Shown piece by piece: positions 61,901-64,000 of a DNA stretch of 64,000 bases (the first letter of the stretch is position 1; the number at the start of each line of letters is the position of its first letter). The position numbers were made by a program, and so were the translations under genes. The notes under the pieces are model-generated. The model was not told the DNA's origin and searched no databases. It saw only the letters and a program-made list of their open reading frames with translations. The stretch is taken from positions 372,001 through 436,000 of the forward strand of contig CM023542.1 of NCBI GenBank assembly GCA_013350335.1, given 5' to 3'. Source of the DNA: Chimonanthus salicifolius (taxonomy: Eukaryota > Streptophyta > Magnoliopsida > Laurales > Calycanthaceae).

Positions 61901-64000
61901 GGAGTTAAATTTCAATATGATATGGCCAAATGCAAGTAATTGTTAAATCAAAATTAAATGCAAAAATAAAATGAAAATTAATTTAACATAAATTCAAAGT
62001 AGAAATCAAAAGAACCAAACTTGCTCTTAACAAAAGAGACTCTTCTCTTGAATTTTATTCAAACTTCAATTGGATTTGTTTGCTCATCTTCGGCTCGCAT
62101 GTCTATTGCATCCGGAGTCAAATCTCGCGATGTAACCTTTCTTGAGGATAAGTACCCAAGTAGTAAAGAACAAAAGATGGATGTAGAGTTGTATGTAATT
62201 CCTAGTTCTGTTGAAGGTAATGAAAGCACTTGTCTAGTGGTAGATCAAAGCACTTCAGAACTACTTGAAGTTAATGGAAGTGTTCCATTCTCCAACAATG
62301 AGCTTCTTAGAAGTGCATGAGGAAGGATTCCTAGAAAATAATTTGAGGTAGAAGGTCGATCATTTATTTGCATTGTAGATGATGAGCTGAACCTAGCTCA
62401 TATCAAGAAGCATCAGCTCTTTTACATAAAATGATTGGCAAAAAGCAATAGATGGAAAATAGCTTCAATGAAAAAGAACAATGTGGGGGAGCTTTTTGGT
62501 TTACCTCTTGGATGCAAGACAATAGGAAATAAATGGTTGTTGAAAGTTAAAAGAAAGCAAATGGTGAAATGGAGAAATACAAAGTGCGATTGGTGGCAAA
62601 AGGGTTTACACAAATTGAAGGAATCAGCTATGATGAAATGCAAAGCCCAAGGCCCACCCAAATAAGTGAGATCCAGCCAGCAACACATAGCAGGCCGCTT
62701 AGTAGGCTAACATTCAGACAAGACATAGATCAAGATCACCCGATAACATTGATTTTAAAAGAAAGTGTTGATAAAACATATTTTAATAAAAAATACCTTT
62801 TTGGATGTTTCTAACTATTTAATCTGAGTCCATTGACGTAAACAATCAAATAAAAATCAGTTCACATATTAGTTATAGATTGAATGGCCAAAATGTTTAA
62901 CAAAATCTCATTTTTAAATATTTCTTGTAACTGACTAATCTTCCAAAAGAATTTTTTTTTTTGAAATTTAGCTGCACTGGTCTTCCAGACAAAATTATAC
63001 TTGTTCCTATGAATGTGCCTTTTGCATTAGGATCCAGGACCCCTTTGTGCCTTGAGTACATTTGTAGCCAACTATGATGCTGATAATGATTTCTTTTATC
63101 TTGCAGTTAAATTGGCTTAACCTTGAGCTTGCGAAGATGTGGCCATACATCAATGAGGTAGCTTTGCTCATTTTCTCTTAAACTTTATCAATTGGTTTCA
63201 TGCGTAGGTTGAATATTACCTTATATGACCTTTATCTGCTCTGACTTTTTGGAACAACTCCTAAATATATAATGACCTCACGTTCACTATATGATGCTGC
63301 AGGCAGCATCTGAGCTTATAAAAAGTAATGTCGAGCCAATTCTTGAACAATATACACCAGCCATATTAGCTTCCCTCAAATTTTCAAAGCTAACACTTGG
63401 TACTGTTGCTCCACAATTTACAGGTTGGTTCAACTAGTTACTAAATTTATTCTGAGAAGGGTCATTTTATATAATTATTTGTTGGTCTTCGACTGGTAGT
63501 TCAACTAATAGGTTTCAATCATTTTCTTTTCCTTAATAGTTGAATTTGGTGAAGTTCTGTATAAGGGAAGGTTATGCCTTTTCAATTACTGATGAAATTT
63601 GTAGATTGCTAGCAAATACTTTATTATGGTTAAGCTTGAAAACATTAACTCACATGCTGTATGTAAGCCATGAAGTGGTATGATTTATTTCGTGTCCTAC
63701 AGTCTTCTATACTTCTATGGTACTTGCTACCTGAATTTAACTAATTTTTTTTAGTTCAGTAAATTCATTGAGTCAATAAAGTTTGCCTGTATTGCTGCCA
63801 AGGACCAGAGCATGGGAGGCTTATGCTATGTCTTTCTTGGCTTGTTATCGCTACCCTTGCTGCTATCATCAATTGCCTCTAAAAGTGCACATATTTGATG
63901 TTCTATTGCGTTTGGTTCTCAAATAACTTTCTGACTCATAACAAGTCTCACAAGAACGCATATTCTATGTTTGTCAGCTATGGAGATTGATTGTTCTTCT
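58971..64000 (+). CDS. Plant synaptotagmin, NTMC2T2 type (SYT4/SYT5-like), 5' part
   Basis: Four coding exons: 58971-59075, 60968-61072, 63107-63157 and 63303-63423; the gene continues beyond 64000. The first exon starts MSFFVGLVLGITFGIGLVIA, an N-terminal membrane anchor, followed by SENSRSKHRSEL. Exon 2 has the conserved FARMTVEDSRKLLPGDFYPS. Exons 3-4 begin the lipid-binding SMP domain (LNWLNLEL, MWPYINEAASELIK, LTLGTVAPQFT). Plant SYT4/5 proteins sit in the ER membrane at contact sites with the plasma membrane, with C2 domains further on (not in this window). About 127 residues are visible. The donor after exon 2 appears to be TTGAGT rather than GTGAGT. Confidence 0.92.
59076..60967 (+). 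other. SYT intron 1
   Basis: Donor GTAAGA at 59076, acceptor TTTCAG at 60967. Apart from a tail-only insertion at 60494-60522, I see no recognised element. A G-rich run is at about 60560-60583. Confidence 0.7.
60494..60522 (+). mobile_element. Tail-only retroposon: A run between 10-bp repeats
   Basis: TATTGCAGGA occurs at 60484-60493 and 60523-60532. Between them are only TCATTC, an A run of about 19 and TCTG. It looks like target-primed reverse transcription that stopped just after copying the poly(A) tail. Confidence 0.5.
61390..61610 (-). mobile_element. Ty1/Copia reverse transcriptase fragment (minus)
   Basis: The minus strand shows AAIEEELAAFEKK, then KIPIGCK.VFALKHN, and GFTQTYGI, in frames shifted by small indels and stops. 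This is the order of the Copia RT start (AMEEE...W..V..P.GK..IGCKWV...K...GFTQ.YG.DY). Not functional. Confidence 0.65.
62020..62700 (+). mobile_element. Ty1/Copia fragment (+): connector and RT start
   Basis: An open frame at 62021-62320 includes SRDVTFLEDKYPSSKEQ, a form of the Copia SRDV.F segment before RT. Further on, LPLGCKTIGNKWLLKVKRKQ and, in the next frame, EKYKVRLVAKGFTQIEGIS at 62573-62630 are clear Copia RT motifs. Frameshifted and truncated at about 62660. Confidence 0.8.
63424..64000 (+). other. SYT intron 4, partial
   Basis: Donor GTTGGT at 63424 after the split codon that follows APQFT. No further SYT exon is recognised before the window ends. Confidence 0.7.

Larger units (their letters stand above)
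61073..63106 (+). other. SYT intron 2 with Copia remnants
   Basis: The acceptor TTGCAG at 63106 is good. The donor at 61073 reads TTGAGT. The middle holds two Ty1/Copia fragments, on opposite strands. A C-rich run (CGCCCCCCC and CACCCACCCACC) lies at 61621-61655. Confidence 0.7.

Overview
The window is plant nuclear DNA, almost certainly from a flowering plant with a large, repeat-rich genome. All three recognisable genes are on the + strand and are split by GT-AG introns, several of them 5 to 8 kb long. Intergenic and intronic DNA is AT-rich and full of plant-type transposon remains. I cannot name the species. The long introns suggest a woody or magnoliid-like lineage, but that is a guess.

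Layout. Positions 1-25.4 kb hold the 3' part of an FCA gene (flowering-time RNA-binding protein: two RRMs, a Gln-rich region, a WW domain); its 5' exons lie before the window. Positions 25.4-31.2 kb are intergenic and contain two Mutator-like MITEs. Positions 31,220-55,916 hold a complete 13-exon family-A sucrose-phosphate synthase gene; its joined reading frame is 1,065 codons. Positions 56-58.3 kb are AT-rich intergenic DNA with one Stowaway MITE. Positions 58,971-64,000 hold the first four coding exons of a plant synaptotagmin/NTMC2T2-type (SYT4/SYT5-like) gene that runs off the end of the window.

The genes do not form a pathway. FCA acts in RNA 3'-end processing and flowering, SPS in cytosolic sucrose synthesis, and SYT at ER-plasma membrane contacts. 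The SPS-SYT neighbour pair matches my recollection of Arabidopsis chromosome 5 (SYT4 next to SPS2F), so it may be conserved microsynteny.

The introns are the dynamic part. Many insertions can be delimited by target-site duplications: a hAT-like MITE (8 bp), Mutator-like MITEs (9 bp), tRNA-type SINEs (11 and 16 bp), 5'-truncated LINEs (10-16 bp) and a solo LTR (5 bp). SPS intron 8 is a nest of LINE pieces on both strands, with one LINE split by another and an RNase H domain split by a MITE. Points for a second look are two apparent GC-AG introns, an apparent G-to-T change at the donor of SYT exon 2, a hairpin-forming MITE in an FCA intron, a very long FCA RRM1 intron, and three evenly spaced G-boxes upstream of SYT. 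I see no prokaryotic-type system, CRISPR array or clearly new gene family.
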